DNA of 64,000 bases from DASZTV01 sp035547515 (GTDB lineage: Bacteria; Actinomycetota; Actinomycetes; JAFAQI01): NCBI GenBank assembly GCA_035547515.1, contig DASZUS010000045.1, forward strand, positions 62,001 to 126,000, given 5' to 3'. A model generated the notes under the pieces. It saw only the letters and a program-made list of their open reading frames with translations, was not told the DNA's origin and searched no databases. A program made the position numbers and the translations under genes. Below, piece by piece: positions 1-9,234 of the stretch (position 1 is its first letter; each line of letters opens with the position of its first letter).

Positions 1-1
1 C

Positions 2-394
2 TGGTCGCCGCAGACCCGAGCCGGCGTGATGCGCGCGCCGGCTCTCGCGGTGGCGCTGTCGTGCAAGCGCGCCTACCTGGATCGGTACGCCCGCGAGGAC
101 AAAGGCTGGACCGATCGCGACGAGTCGCGATGGACAGTGCCCTACTGGCACGTCGACACCGGCATGGTCGCGTTGCTCATGCTGCTGAAGGCAGTGGACG
201 AAGGCCTCGGCGGCCTGTTCATGGGCATGGCGCCGACGGCCGTGCCCGGGTTCCGTGAGGCCTTCGGCGTACCCGCCGACCATGACGTGGTCGGCGTGGT
301 CTGCCTCGGTCACGAGGCCGCGGACGCCCCGCGCCGCAACCTCGAGGACCGGCGGCTACCCGTCGACCAGATCGTCCACCGCGGCCGATGGTGA
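2..394 (+). CDS. Nitroreductase family protein, C-terminal part (5' end outside window)
   Basis: The frame is open from the first bases of the window, so this is the C-terminal ~130 residues of a longer protein. The text around PYWHVDTGMVALLMLLKA, followed by GLGGLFMGMAP and a C-terminal strand VVGVVCLGHEA, matches the end of the nitroreductase/FMN-dependent oxidoreductase fold, where such glycine-rich and hydrophobic stretches build the flavin pocket. Members reduce nitroaromatics, quinones or similar acceptors with NAD(P)H in the cytoplasm; the substrate cannot be told from here. The gene is convergent with the TetR gene and their 3' ends overlap by 39 bp. An internal GTG-ATG at 26 is unlikely to be the true start, because the frame continues upstream. 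Confidence 0.7.
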   Translation, partial: WSPQTRAGVMRAPALAVALSCKRAYLDRYAREDKGWTDRDESRWTVPYWHVDTGMVALLMLLKAVDEGLGGLFMGMAPTAVPGFREAFGVPADHDVVGVVCLGHEAADAPRRNLEDRRLPVDQIVHRGRW

Positions 395-985
395 GCCCGC
401 GGGGCTGACCTGGCCGATTCGCCCGAGCAGCTCGACGAACTCGCTCGCGAGCCTCAGCGCGCTCTCCTCGGTCTCCTGTACGGCGACCTCCCGGCCGGCT
501 TCTGCGACCACCGTCGTCAGGACCGTGACGAGAGTCTCACCGAGTGGCTCGTCGTCGGTGTGCAGCAGGATTCCGTTGACGCGGACCCACTCGCGGTAGC
601 GGCGGCGCGCGATCAGCTCGAAGCCGGGCGGCCCGCCGCCGTCGAGGAAGACACGGGCCAGGTCGCGCTCCTCCCAGCAGCCGCGCAGGTACGCCATCGC
701 CCCGACCAGCCACAGCTGCATCGGGTCGACGATTCCCTGCGAGCGCGACTCCTTGACCGCGTCGTACGTGCGCTGCTCCTGCCGAGCCTGGTAGTCCTCG
801 AACAGCGCGAGGTAGAGGTCGGCCTTGCCGCCGAAGTGGTGGTACAGGCTGCCGACGCTCGCCCCCGCGCGCGCGACAACATCGGTGATGTTGGCGTCGG
901 CGAAGCCACCAGCGGCGAACGCCTCGCGTGCGGCCGCGAGCAGCGCCGCCCGGGTCGCCACCGCGCGTCCCCCGCTGCTGCTCAT
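356..985 (-). CDS. TetR/AcrR family transcriptional regulator
   Basis: A one-component DNA-binding repressor type. The N-terminus (about residues 10-60) shows the TetR helix-turn-helix: RAALLAAAREAFAAGGF, then ITDVVARAGASVGSLYHHFGGKADLY, where the YHHFGGK recognition-helix end is typical. The remaining ~145 residues form the all-helical ligand-binding region and are not family-specific. The open frame extends upstream to 1234, but that would run into glpX; the ATG at 985 starts directly before the HTH. A second ATG at 1039 is possible. The gene is divergent from glpX (80 bp between starts) and overlaps the 3' end of the nitroreductase gene, so either could be its target. Effector unknown. Confidence 0.85.
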   Translation of the reverse strand: MSSSGGRAVATRAALLAAAREAFAAGGFADANITDVVARAGASVGSLYHHFGGKADLYLALFEDYQARQEQRTYDAVKESRSQGIVDPMQLWLVGAMAYLRGCWEERDLARVFLDGGGPPGFELIARRRYREWVRVNGILLHTDDEPLGETLVTVLTTVVAEAGREVAVQETEESALRLASEFVELLGRIGQVSPAGSPSAAVDDLVDG

Positions 986-1064
986 GAGCGTCACTGTGCC
1001 AGGCCCGCTGGCGCGGGGGCGACGCAGGTGACCGCCCATCGCGGCTAATGGCAGGATTTGAGCC

Positions 1065-2099
1065 ATGAGCAACGACTCGGACGTCCCGGGGGAACTGCGG
1101 GTCGGCGGGGAGCGCCCTGACCGAAACCTCGCGCTCGAGCTGGTGCGGGTCACCGAGGCTGCCGCGATGGCGGCGGGTCGCTGGGTCGGACGCGGCGACA
1201 AGAACGGCGCCGACCAGGCAGCGGTCAATGCCATGCGCCAGCTGGTCTCGACGGTCTCGATGAACGGCCTCGTGGTGATCGGCGAAGGCGAGAAGGACGA
1301 AGCGCCGATGCTCTACAACGGCGAGGAGGTCGGCGACGGAAGCGGGCCCGACTGCGACGTCGCGGTCGACCCGATCGACGGCACGACGCTGTGCGCCAAG
1401 GGAATGACCAACGCGATCTCGGTGATGGCGGTCGCCGACCGCGGCGCCATGTACGACCCGTCCGCGGTCTTCTACATGGAGAAGCTGGTCACCGGACCTG
1501 CCGCGGCCGGCCTGGTCGACATCGAGGCGCCGGTCGAGCACAACATCAACGCCGTCGCGAAGGCCAAGGGCGGCTCCGCCGAGGATGTCACGGTCATCAT
1601 CCTCGACCGGCCCCGCCACGAAGACCTCGTCCGCGAGGTCCGCGACGCCGGCGCGCGGATCAAGTTCATCACCGACGGCGACGTCGCGGGAGCCATCCTC
1701 GCGGTACGCGAGGGATCAGGCGCCGATCTGCTGCTCGGGATCGGGGGGACCCCCGAGGGGATCATCACGGCGTGCGCGGTGAAGTGCCTCGGTGGCGTGA
1801 TCCTCGGCAAGCTGTGGCCGCGCGATGACGAGGAGCGCAAGAAGGCCCTCGACGCCGGGCTCGATCTCGACCGCGTGCTGGACACCGACGATCTGGTCCG
1901 GGGCGACAACGTGTTCTTCGTGGCAACCGGCGTGACCGACGGCGAGCTGCTCGAGGGCGTCCGCTACCGGGCGGGCGGCGCGACCACGCACTCACTCGTG
2001 ATGCGCTCGAAGAGCGGCACGATCCGCTCGATCAAGAGCGACCACCAGCTGACCAAGCTGCGGGCGTATGCGGCCATCGACTTCGAGCGTCACGCTTAG
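1065..2099 (+). CDS. glpX: Class II fructose-1,6-bisphosphatase
   Basis: Hydrolyses fructose-1,6-bisphosphate to fructose-6-phosphate, the committed gluconeogenic step, in the cytoplasm. The 344-residue length is normal for GlpX. The Li-sensitive phosphatase signatures are visible: GEGEKDEAPML (about 73-83), whose acidic residues bind metal, VDPIDGTT (about 101-108) with the metal-binding aspartates, and a late glycine-rich GIGGTPEGI. The ATG at 1065 has an AGGA about 8 bases upstream. fumC follows 45 bp downstream on the same strand, an arrangement common in actinobacteria, and pckG lies 4.6 kb away, so this end of the window is rich in central carbon genes. Confidence 0.96.
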   Translation: MSNDSDVPGELRVGGERPDRNLALELVRVTEAAAMAAGRWVGRGDKNGADQAAVNAMRQLVSTVSMNGLVVIGEGEKDEAPMLYNGEEVGDGSGPDCDVAVDPIDGTTLCAKGMTNAISVMAVADRGAMYDPSAVFYMEKLVTGPAAAGLVDIEAPVEHNINAVAKAKGGSAEDVTVIILDRPRHEDLVREVRDAGARIKFITDGDVAGAILAVREGSGADLLLGIGGTPEGIITACAVKCLGGVILGKLWPRDDEERKKALDAGLDLDRVLDTDDLVRGDNVFFVATGVTDGELLEGVRYRAGGATTHSLVMRSKSGTIRSIKSDHQLTKLRAYAAIDFERHA

Positions 2100-2144
2100 C
2101 CAGGCCCGTGTCCCGTCGCTGAGCGGGCACAGGAGAATGACGGT

Positions 2145-3551
2145 ATGACCGAAGACGACTTCCGCATCGAGCACGACTCCATGGGCGACGTCCGGGTGCC
2201 CAAGGCCGCACTGTGGCGGGCCCAGACCCAGCGGGCGGTCGAGAACTTCCCGCTCTCAGGCGTCACCATCGACCCGGCCCTGATCGGTGCGCTCGGTGCC
2301 ATCAAGGGCGCGGCGGCGGAGGTCAACGCCGAGCTCGGCGTCCTCGACGCAGACCTTGCAAAGGCGATCCGCGATGCGGCGTACGAAGTCGCGAACGGCC
2401 AGCACGACGAGGCGTTCCCGATCGACGTCTACCAGACCGGCTCGGGCACCTCGAGCAACATGAACACCAACGAGGTCATCGCCACGCTGGCGAGCCGGGC
2501 GCTCGGTCACGACGTCCACCCGAACGACCACGTGAACGCCTCCCAGTCGTCCAACGACGTCTTCCCGTCGGCGATCCACATCGCCGCGGCTCGCTCGATC
2601 GTCAACGATCTGATTCCCGCGCTGCGCCACCTCGAGGCCTCACTTGCCCGGAAGGCCGACGAGTGGGCGGACGTGGTGAAGAGCGGGCGGACGCATCTCA
2701 TGGATGCCACGCCGGTCACGCTGGGGCAGGAGTTCGGCGGCTACGCCGCGGCCGTGCGCCTCGGCGTCGAGCGGCTCGAGGCCTCACTGCCGCGGATCGG
2801 TGAGCTTCCGCTCGGGGGTACGGCGGTCGGCACCGGCATCAACACCCCCGCCGGGTTCTCGGCGAAGGTCATCGGCGTACTCGCCAAGACCCTCGACCTG
2901 CCGCTGACCGAGGCGCGCAACCACTTCGAGGCGCAGGGCGCGCGCGATTCGCTGGTCGAGGCGAGCGGGCAGCTGCGCACCATCGCCGCGGGGCTCTACA
3001 AGCTCGCCAACGACCTTCGATGGATGTCGTCTGGGCCGCGGGCCGGGCTCGGCGAGATCCACCTGCCCGACCTCCAGCCGGGGTCGTCGATCATGCCCGG
3101 CAAGGTCAACCCGGTCATCCCCGAGGCGGTGTGCCAGATCGTCGCTCAGGTCTACGGCAACGACGCCGCGGTCGCCTTCGGTGGCGCCGCGGGCAATCTC
3201 GAGCTCAACGTCATGCTCCCGGTCATCGCCCGCAACCTGCTCGAGTCGATCCGGCTGATCGCGAACTGCTCGCGCCTGCTCGCCGACCGCTGCATCGACG
3301 GCACGACCGCCGACGTCGAGCGTTGCAAGACTTATGCCGAGTCCTCACCGTCGATCGTCACGCCGCTCAACAGCTACATCGGGTACGAGAACGCGGCGAA
3401 GATCGTCAAGAAGGCGGTCGCCGACGGGACGACGGTCCGGCAGGCGGTATTCGACCTCGGCTTCGTCGGTGAAGGCGAAGGCAAGGTCAGCGAAGCCGAC
3501 CTGGACAAGGCCCTCGACGTGCTCGCGATGGCCTACCCCCACGGCCGCTAG
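2145..3551 (+). CDS. fumC: Class II fumarate hydratase
   Basis: Catalyses reversible hydration of fumarate to L-malate in the TCA cycle; a cytoplasmic homotetramer in characterised relatives. At 468 residues it is full length. The superfamily signature GSSIMPGKVNP is at about 312-322, and SSNDVFPSAIH (near 129) and TGSGTSSNMN supply other active-site segments. A clear ribosome site (CAGGAGAA) precedes the ATG at 2145. It follows glpX closely and is convergent with phoH, the two stop codons overlapping by 4 bp (3548-3551). Aspartase is a paralogous alternative, but length and context favour fumarase. Confidence 0.95.
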   Translation: MTEDDFRIEHDSMGDVRVPKAALWRAQTQRAVENFPLSGVTIDPALIGALGAIKGAAAEVNAELGVLDADLAKAIRDAAYEVANGQHDEAFPIDVYQTGSGTSSNMNTNEVIATLASRALGHDVHPNDHVNASQSSNDVFPSAIHIAAARSIVNDLIPALRHLEASLARKADEWADVVKSGRTHLMDATPVTLGQEFGGYAAAVRLGVERLEASLPRIGELPLGGTAVGTGINTPAGFSAKVIGVLAKTLDLPLTEARNHFEAQGARDSLVEASGQLRTIAAGLYKLANDLRWMSSGPRAGLGEIHLPDLQPGSSIMPGKVNPVIPEAVCQIVAQVYGNDAAVAFGGAAGNLELNVMLPVIARNLLESIRLIANCSRLLADRCIDGTTADVERCKTYAESSPSIVTPLNSYIGYENAAKIVKKAVADGTTVRQAVFDLGFVGEGEGKVSEADLDKALDVLAMAYPHGR

Positions 3552-4915
3552 ACGCCGAGGTCTTCGAGCATCTCCGTCACCAGCGCCGCGATCGGTGAGC
3601 GCTCGGAGCGCACCAGCGTGACGTGGGCGAACAGCGGGTGCCCCTTGAGCGCTTCGATCACGGCGGCGACACCGTCGTGACGGCCGACCCGCAGGTTGTC
3701 CCGCTGCGCGACGTCATGGGTGAGCACGACGCGCGAGTTCTGGCCGATACGCGAGAGAACCGTGAGCAGTACGCCGCGCTCGAGTGACTGCGCCTCGTCG
3801 ACGATCACGAACGCGTCGTGCAGGCTGCGCCCGCGAATGTGGGTCAACGGCAGCACCTCGAGCATGTCGCGGTGCATGACCTCATCGACGACGTGGTCAG
3901 GGACCAGTGCACCCAGCGTGTCGAAGACCGCCTGGCCCCACGGGTTCATCTTCTCGGCTTCGCTGCCCGGCAGGTAGCCGAGGTCTTGGCCGCCGACGGC
4001 GTACAGCGGCCGGAACACCACGACCTTGCGGTGCAGCCGCTTCTCGAGCACCGCGTCGAGGCCGGCGCACAGCGCGAGCGCCGACTTGCCGGTGCCGGCG
4101 CGCCCGCCGAGGGACACGATCCCGATCTCGGGGTCCATGAGGAGGTCAAGGGCTATCCGCTGCTCGGCGCTGCGGCCGTGGATGCCGAACGCGTCTCGGT
4201 CGGCACGCACCAGCCGCAGTGACTTGTCGGGCGCGACGCGGGCCAGGGCCGAGCCGCGCTCGGAGAGCAGTACGACGCCGGTGTGGCAGGGCAGGTCACG
4301 CGCCGCGTCGAGCTCGAGAGTGTCAGCGGCATAGAGCGCATCGACCTCGTCACCGGATACGTCGAGCTCGGCCATGCCGGTCCAGCCGGACTCGACCTGC
4401 TCCGCGAGGTACTCCTGCACCGCGATGCCGATGCTCGCCGCCTTGATCCGAAGCGGCATGTCCTTGCTGACGAGGACGACGTCGGCGCCCTCGGCAGCAA
4501 GGTTGCCGGCGACGGTGAGGATGCGTACGTCGTTGCCGCCCTGCCGGAAGCCGTGCGGGAGGACTGACGCGTCGCTGTGGTTCAGCTCGACGCGAAGCGT
4601 CCCGCCCTCGTCGTTGACCGGCACCGGCTGGTCGAGACGGCCGTGCTTGGCGCGCAGGTCGTCGAGCAGCCGCAGCGACTGCCGCGCGAACCAGCCGAGC
4701 TCGGGATGGTTCCGCTTGGCTTCGAGCTCGGTGATGACGACGACCGGCAGGACCACCTCGTGCTCGGCGAAGCGCACGGTCGCCGAGGGATCGGCGAGCA
4801 GCACGCTGGTGTCGAGGACGAAGACGCGGCGGGCCTCAGCAGTCGCTGACTTGCGGCGCTTCGTCGAGGAGTTCCTGGCAGGTACGGACGTGGCGCTGGT
4901 CGCGACTGGGGACAC
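3548..4915 (-). CDS. phoH: PhoH family PIN-ATPase protein
   Basis: A two-domain protein. An N-terminal PIN domain (about residues 30-170) starts VFVLDTSVLLADP with the first catalytic aspartate and continues with ITELEAKRNHPELG. A C-terminal PhoH/RecD-like P-loop ATPase has Walker A GRAGTGKSA near 268-276 and Walker B FVIVDEAQS near 370. Characterised mycobacterial PhoH2-type proteins couple ATP-dependent RNA unwinding to PIN ribonuclease activity; the 455-residue fused layout matches that type. The extra ~25-residue N-terminus is low complexity. The ATG at 4915 is the first in frame. It stands 103 bp downstream of the prenyl synthase gene on the same strand and could be read with it. Confidence 0.9.
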   Translation of the reverse strand: MSPVATSATSVPARNSSTKRRKSATAEARRVFVLDTSVLLADPSATVRFAEHEVVLPVVVITELEAKRNHPELGWFARQSLRLLDDLRAKHGRLDQPVPVNDEGGTLRVELNHSDASVLPHGFRQGGNDVRILTVAGNLAAEGADVVLVSKDMPLRIKAASIGIAVQEYLAEQVESGWTGMAELDVSGDEVDALYAADTLELDAARDLPCHTGVVLLSERGSALARVAPDKSLRLVRADRDAFGIHGRSAEQRIALDLLMDPEIGIVSLGGRAGTGKSALALCAGLDAVLEKRLHRKVVVFRPLYAVGGQDLGYLPGSEAEKMNPWGQAVFDTLGALVPDHVVDEVMHRDMLEVLPLTHIRGRSLHDAFVIVDEAQSLERGVLLTVLSRIGQNSRVVLTHDVAQRDNLRVGRHDGVAAVIEALKGHPLFAHVTLVRSERSPIAALVTEMLEDLGV

Positions 4916-5018
4916 GTGACCTCCGGAACCTCGGCCGACCGGCGGTCAGCCGCTATGGCCGAACGGTACGACTCGCGCGGCTCGAAACCGCCCCCGACAC
5001 GCAGATGAAATCAGCTGT

Positions 5019-5786
5019 TCAGACGCCGTGCCGGCGCTCACGCAGCGCATACGAGCGCAGCGCCCGCAGGAAGTCGATCCTGCGGAAGTCCGGCCAGAGC
5101 GCATCGCAGAAGTAGAACTCCGAGTGAGCGCTCTGCCACAGCAGGAATCCGGAAAGCCGTTGTTCACCCGACGTTCGGATCACCAGGTCGGGGTCGGGTT
5201 GCCCCCGGGTGTAGAGGTGGTCGGCAATGTGCTCGACGTCGAGCACCTCGGCGACCTCCTCGAGCGAGGCGCCCTTCGACGCGTGTTCCTGCAACAGGCT
5301 GCGCACCGCGTCGGTGATCTCACGGCGCCCGCCGTACCCGATGGCGACGTTGACCAGGAGGCCGGTCTTCTCGCGGGTCGCCTCGGCGGATTCCTTGAGC
5401 ACACGCACCGTCGAGTCCGGCAGCAGGTCGAGCGCGCCCACCGGGTGCACCCGCCAGGTCTGTTCCGGTGCGGCGAGGTCGCGCACCGTGTCCTCGATGA
5501 TCGCGATCAGCTGGCCGATCTCCTCCGCCGGCCTGGCGAGGTTGTCGTTGGAGAGCAGCCACAGGGTGACGACCTCGACACCGGCCGCGTCGCACCAGCC
5601 GAGCAGGTCCGTGATGTGGTCGGCACCCGCCTGGTGCCCTCGAGCGACATCGGCTGCGCCGGCGGCTCGGGCCCACCGTCGGTTGCCGTCGAGGATGACC
5701 CCGACGTGCCGCGGCTTCGGGGCCCCGGAGAGGTTCGCGATCAGCCGGCGTTCGTAGACGCCGTACACGAGATCGCGCACGTTCAC
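5019..5786 (-). CDS. uppS: Isoprenyl (cis-prenyl) diphosphate synthase, Rv1086-like
   Basis: Condenses isopentenyl diphosphate in Z configuration onto an allylic diphosphate, supplying polyprenyl phosphate carriers for the envelope. The family signature VILDGNRRWAR (about 28-38, catalytic Asp) and the C-terminal DLVIRTSGEQRLSGFLLWQS and SEFYFCDALWPDF are clear. The DGNRRWAR form, rather than the DGNGRWA usual in C50/C55 synthases, resembles the short-chain (Z-farnesyl) actinobacterial type, so the gene symbol covers the family, not a proven product length. The frame is open upstream to 5894, but similarity begins at VNVRDLVYGVYERRL. I chose GTG at 5786 (GTG at 5780 is also possible), giving ~255 residues. 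Confidence 0.87.
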   Translation of the reverse strand: MNVRDLVYGVYERRLIANLSGAPKPRHVGVILDGNRRWARAAGAADVARGHQAGADHITDLLGWCDAAGVEVVTLWLLSNDNLARPAEEIGQLIAIIEDTVRDLAAPEQTWRVHPVGALDLLPDSTVRVLKESAEATREKTGLLVNVAIGYGGRREITDAVRSLLQEHASKGASLEEVAEVLDVEHIADHLYTRGQPDPDLVIRTSGEQRLSGFLLWQSAHSEFYFCDALWPDFRRIDFLRALRSYALRERRHGV

Positions 5787-5903
5787 ACCACGAAGGTTAC
5801 GCCGCAGAAGCAATGCAGCAGACCACCCTCGACAGCGTCGGATGAAACCGGTAGAGCCACCGCCGCGTCTGATCGGCGACAGACCGACAGACAAGGAATC
5901 GAC

Positions 5904-6647
5904 ATGAGCCGCACCACCTCACGCGCCGCCGTCATCGGCATCGCACTGCTCGCCGTCGTCACCGCCTCGGCAGCGGTCGTCGTGACCGCCGACTCCGGCG
6001 GCGGGCCCGCCGATGCCGCATCGACGAGCACGGCGAAGACCATCACGGTGAGCGGCGAGGGGACGGTCCAGGGCGTGCCGGACACGCTCGTCGCCAACCT
6101 CAGCGTGCACAGCCGCCGAAGCTCGGTACAGGAGGCGCTGGACGCGGTCGCCGCTGACATGCGCCGGGTCACGACGACGCTGGTCGCGAAGGGGGTCCAG
6201 AGGTCGGACCTGCAGACCACCGATCTCGAGCTGAACCCGTCGTACGACAACCACGGCACCGTCGACGGGTACGACGCGAGCGAGGCACTGTCAGTCCGGA
6301 TTCACCCGCTCAGCCACGTCGGCGCGATCCTGTCGGCAGCAGCCACGTCTGCCGGCAGCTCGACCGAGATCGACGGTCTGTCCTTCGACATCACCGACGA
6401 CTCGGCGCTCGTCGACCAGGCGCGGGCGACGGCCTTCGCGCAGGCCAAGGCGGCAGCGAGCCAGGATGCGCAGCTGGCAGACGAGCAGCTCGGCCACGTT
6501 GTCTCGGTCAAGGAGACACAGCAGACGGCGAGGAGCCCGCAGCCCTTCTACGACCAGGCCTTCGCCGCCGCCAAGAGCGCGGTGCCGATCAGCGCCGGCA
6601 AGCAGCCGGTCTCGGTGACTCTCGACGTCGTCTGGTCGCTGTCGTAG
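5904..6647 (+). CDS. SIMPL domain-containing (DUF541) exported protein
   Basis: A 247-residue protein with an N-terminal signal sequence: MSRTTSRAA, then a hydrophobic stretch VIGIALLAVVTASAAVVV, then small residues. The SIMPL fold follows, starting ITVSGEGTVQGVPDTLVANLSV and continuing through DLQTTDLELNPSYD and a long helical segment. Family members are periplasmic or cell-surface proteins of poorly defined function. The start is set by AAGGA at 5893-5897, six bases before the ATG at 5904. The open frame extends far upstream, but only as antisense of the prenyl synthase gene. Its stop codon lies in a 10-bp-stem hairpin facing the convergent pckG. Confidence 0.85.
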   Translation: MSRTTSRAAVIGIALLAVVTASAAVVVTADSGGGPADAASTSTAKTITVSGEGTVQGVPDTLVANLSVHSRRSSVQEALDAVAADMRRVTTTLVAKGVQRSDLQTTDLELNPSYDNHGTVDGYDASEALSVRIHPLSHVGAILSAAATSAGSSTEIDGLSFDITDDSALVDQARATAFAQAKAAASQDAQLADEQLGHVVSVKETQQTARSPQPFYDQAFAAAKSAVPISAGKQPVSVTLDVVWSLS

Positions 6648-6655
6648 CGACCAGA
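6631..6655. terminator. Hairpin between convergent SIMPL gene and pckG
   Basis: Perfect 10-bp inverted repeat TCTGGTCGCT / AGCGACCAGA with a 5-base loop (6641-6645). It overlaps the stop codon of the plus-strand gene and lies 10 bases from the stop of pckG, so it could terminate transcription from both sides. There is no T-run, as is usual for hairpin terminators in high-GC actinobacteria. Confidence 0.5.
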
Positions 6656-6665
6656 CGGCCCACCG

Positions 6666-8486
6666 CTACTTCAGGCGCTCCTCGAGGGCGGCAAGCTGAT
6701 CCCACAGCGCCTTCGGTGTGTGGGAGCCGAAACGCTCGTAGTGCGGGTGCACCAACGCGGCCTCTTCGCGCCACGCTTCGACGTCGACCGTGAGCAGCAC
6801 GTCGAGCTGCTCGTCGGTGAGGTCCAGGCCCTCGAGGTCGAGCGCCTCCCGGGCCGGGACGAGCCCGATCGGGGTTTCCACGGCCGCGGCGGTGCCGTCC
6901 AGGCGCTCGCTGATCCACTTCAGCACCCGACTGTTCTCGCCGAACCCCGGCCAGACGTAGTTGCCGTCGGCGTCCTTGCGGAACCAGTTGACGAAGTAGA
7001 TCCGCGGCAGCTTGGACTGGTCGGCGGCGGCTCCGGTCTCGAGCCAGTGACCGAAGTAGTCGGCCATGTTGTAGCCACAGAACGGCAGCATCGCGAACGG
7101 GTCGCGGCGCAGCTCGCCGACCTTGTTCTCGGCGGCGGCGGTGCCCTCGGAAGCGACATTGGACGCGAGGAACACGCCGTGCTCCCAGTCGAACGCCTCG
7201 GTCACCAGCGGCACGCTGCTCGCGCGGCGGCCACCGAACAGGATCGCGTCGATCGGCACGCCGGCCGGGTCCTCCCACTCCGGTGCGGCCGTCGGGCACT
7301 GCGACGCCGGAGCGGTGAAGCGCGCGTTGGGGTGTGCCGCCGGCTCGCTGGAGTCCGGGGTCCAGTCGCGACCCTTCCAGTCGATGAGGTGGGCGGGCGG
7401 GGTCTCGGTCAGGCCTTCCCACCAGACGTCGCCGTCGTCGGTGAGCGCGACGTTGGTGAAGATGCAGTTGGCGAACAGGGTGTCGATCGCGTTCTTGTTG
7501 GTCGCGTTGCCGGTGCCGGGCGCCACGCCGAAGAACCCTGCCTCAGGGTTGATGGCGCGCAGCCGGCCATCGGGGCCGAACCGCATCCAGCAGATGTCGT
7601 CACCCACTGTCTCGGCCTTCCAGCCGGGCAACGTGGGCTGCAGCATCGCGAGGTTGGTCTTGCCGCATGCGCTGGGGAACGCAGCAGCGATGTATTTCAC
7701 GGTGCCGGTCGGCGAGGTCAGCTTGAGGATGAGCATGTGCTCGGCGAACCAGCCCTCGTCACGGGCCATGACGCTCGCGATCCGCAGGGCGTAGCACTTC
7801 TTGCCGAGCAGCGCGTTGCCGCCGTACCCGGATCCGTAGGACCAGATCTCCCGGCTCTCCGGGAAGTGGACGATGTACTTCTCCTCGTTGCACGGCCAGG
7901 GCACGTCGGCCTCGCCGTCCTCGAGCGGGGCGCCAACCGAGTGAACAGCCGGGACGAAGAACCCGTCGTCGCCGAGCGCATCGAGGGCCGCCTTGCCCAT
8001 GCGCGTCATGATCTTCATGGAGATCACGACGTACGGCGAGTCGGTGAGCTCCACACCGAGGGCGGAGATCGGCGATCCGACCGGGCCCATGCAGAACGGG
8101 ACGACGTACATCGTGCGGCCTCGCATGCACCCGGCAAACAGGCCGTCGAGCGTCGCGCGCATCTCGCCGGGATCGACCCAGTTGTTCGTCGGGCCGGCGT
8201 CCTCCTCGCGCTCCGAGCAGATGAACGTGCGGCTCTCGACCCGAGCGACGTCAGCGGGGTCCGAGCGCGCGTAGAACGAGTTGGGCCGAAGCGCGGGGTT
8301 GAGCTGGATCAGCGTGCCGGAGTCGACCAGCTGGCGGGTGAGCCGGTCCCACTCCTCCTCGGAGCCGTCGCACCACACGACCGCGTCGGGCTGGGTGAGC
8401 GCTGCGACCTCGTGCACCCATTCGATGAGGCGACCGTGACTCGTCGGGGCGTCGTCCAGGCCCGGAACCACCGGCGCGATCGTCAT
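6666..8486 (-). CDS. pckG: Phosphoenolpyruvate carboxykinase (GTP)
   Basis: Converts oxaloacetate and GTP to phosphoenolpyruvate, CO2 and GDP, the entry step of gluconeogenesis. The 606-residue length matches the GTP-dependent class. The P-loop FPSACGKTN (about 269-277) contains the hyper-reactive cysteine typical of this class, followed by VGDDICWMRFGPDGRL and NPEAGFFGVAPGTG. The start was set to ATG 8486, because GTAGGAGA lies just upstream in minus orientation and family similarity begins there; the frame is open to 8537. With glpX nearby it supports growth on C4 acids and lipids. It is convergent with the SIMPL gene. Confidence 0.97.
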   Translation of the reverse strand: MTIAPVVPGLDDAPTSHGRLIEWVHEVAALTQPDAVVWCDGSEEEWDRLTRQLVDSGTLIQLNPALRPNSFYARSDPADVARVESRTFICSEREEDAGPTNNWVDPGEMRATLDGLFAGCMRGRTMYVVPFCMGPVGSPISALGVELTDSPYVVISMKIMTRMGKAALDALGDDGFFVPAVHSVGAPLEDGEADVPWPCNEEKYIVHFPESREIWSYGSGYGGNALLGKKCYALRIASVMARDEGWFAEHMLILKLTSPTGTVKYIAAAFPSACGKTNLAMLQPTLPGWKAETVGDDICWMRFGPDGRLRAINPEAGFFGVAPGTGNATNKNAIDTLFANCIFTNVALTDDGDVWWEGLTETPPAHLIDWKGRDWTPDSSEPAAHPNARFTAPASQCPTAAPEWEDPAGVPIDAILFGGRRASSVPLVTEAFDWEHGVFLASNVASEGTAAAENKVGELRRDPFAMLPFCGYNMADYFGHWLETGAAADQSKLPRIYFVNWFRKDADGNYVWPGFGENSRVLKWISERLDGTAAAVETPIGLVPAREALDLEGLDLTDEQLDVLLTVDVEAWREEAALVHPHYERFGSHTPKALWDQLAALEERLK

Positions 8487-8621
8487 TGCGTGTCTCCTAC
8501 GGGCGGCCCAGAGAGCCTGTCCCCACTCGATGTTCACGCAAAGTTATCGACACCGCGAGGGGCCAGGTGTGAAGTGTGCCAAGCATAACGCTCGTCCTGT
8601 ATGCCCGCGCGGCGGTACCAG

Positions 8622-9149
8622 TTAACTTGCAGCGGGTTGACTTGCAGCGGCCGCCGGGCCCGTCTCGCGCAGCCGCTGCACCTCGCGCATGGCTTCACGG
8701 AGCTGGCCCAGCCACTCCTGCGAGTGCTGGCCGACCAGCCGCACGCACCAGCCGAGCGCGTCCGAACGTGATCGGGCGACCCCGGCCTCGACCAGGGTGT
8801 CGAGCACGATCCGCTCAGCCTGTCGCAGCCGAGTCATGACCGGCATCGAGACGGTGGTGAAGGCGGCTTGCACGTCGCCGCAGCGCGCACCCCAGCTGAC
8901 CTTGCGCTCGAACCGCTGCTCCGCCTCCTGCGCGATCGCGATGCGTTGCTCACGGGTCTCTTCGCGAAACCGTGCGATCCGCCCGGCGGCGGCGCTGGCC
9001 GTGGCTTGCTCGTCACCACCGGCCACGTCAGGGGCCGGCACGCAGACCATGACGAGGATCTCCTCGCGGTCCACGGTGATCGCCGGCGCGGTAGCGGTCC
9101 ACTCGGCCGGCAGCCTGCCGGTGAACCAGGACTGGATCTCGGTGCTCAT
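8622..9149 (-). CDS. Conserved actinobacterial hypothetical protein
   Basis: A 175-residue soluble protein without a recognisable catalytic domain. Residues 1-35 form a beta-rich segment beginning STEIQSWFTGRLPAEW. The rest is charged and helical: RIARFREETREQRIAIAQEAEQRFERKVSWG, then FTTVSMPVMTRLRQAERIVLDTLVEAGVARSRSDALGWCVRLV. The last part resembles a short ribbon-helix-helix-like or arginine-rich helical region. I have seen similar sequences across actinobacteria annotated only as hypothetical. The ATG at 9149 has an excellent GAGGAG ribosome site. It stands alone between pckG (135 bp) and the transglutaminase gene (86 bp). No function is proposed. Confidence 0.75.
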   Translation of the reverse strand: MSTEIQSWFTGRLPAEWTATAPAITVDREEILVMVCVPAPDVAGGDEQATASAAAGRIARFREETREQRIAIAQEAEQRFERKVSWGARCGDVQAAFTTVSMPVMTRLRQAERIVLDTLVEAGVARSRSDALGWCVRLVGQHSQEWLGQLREAMREVQRLRETGPAAAASQPAAS

Positions 9150-9234
9150 GAGCGTCTCCTCACGCTGTGATGATTACACCGTTACACAGCAAGCATCCCG
9201 TCGGAAGCGCTTGCGCTGTAGGCGAACTGCCGAG

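Noticed and set aside
537..1619. 360-residue minus-strand open frame across TetR and glpX
   Set aside because: Arginine-rich, no domain pattern, and covers parts of two convincing genes in other frames.
6720..8588. 622-residue plus-strand open frame
   Set aside because: Entirely antisense to pckG, whose family motifs are complete; composition (His/Arg/Val-rich) is that of a high-GC shadow frame.
9150..9234. Promoter or operator in the gap between the hypothetical gene and the transglutaminase gene
   Set aside because: A few AT-rich bases (GATTACACCGTTACAC) are present, but nothing that can be defended as a specific site.
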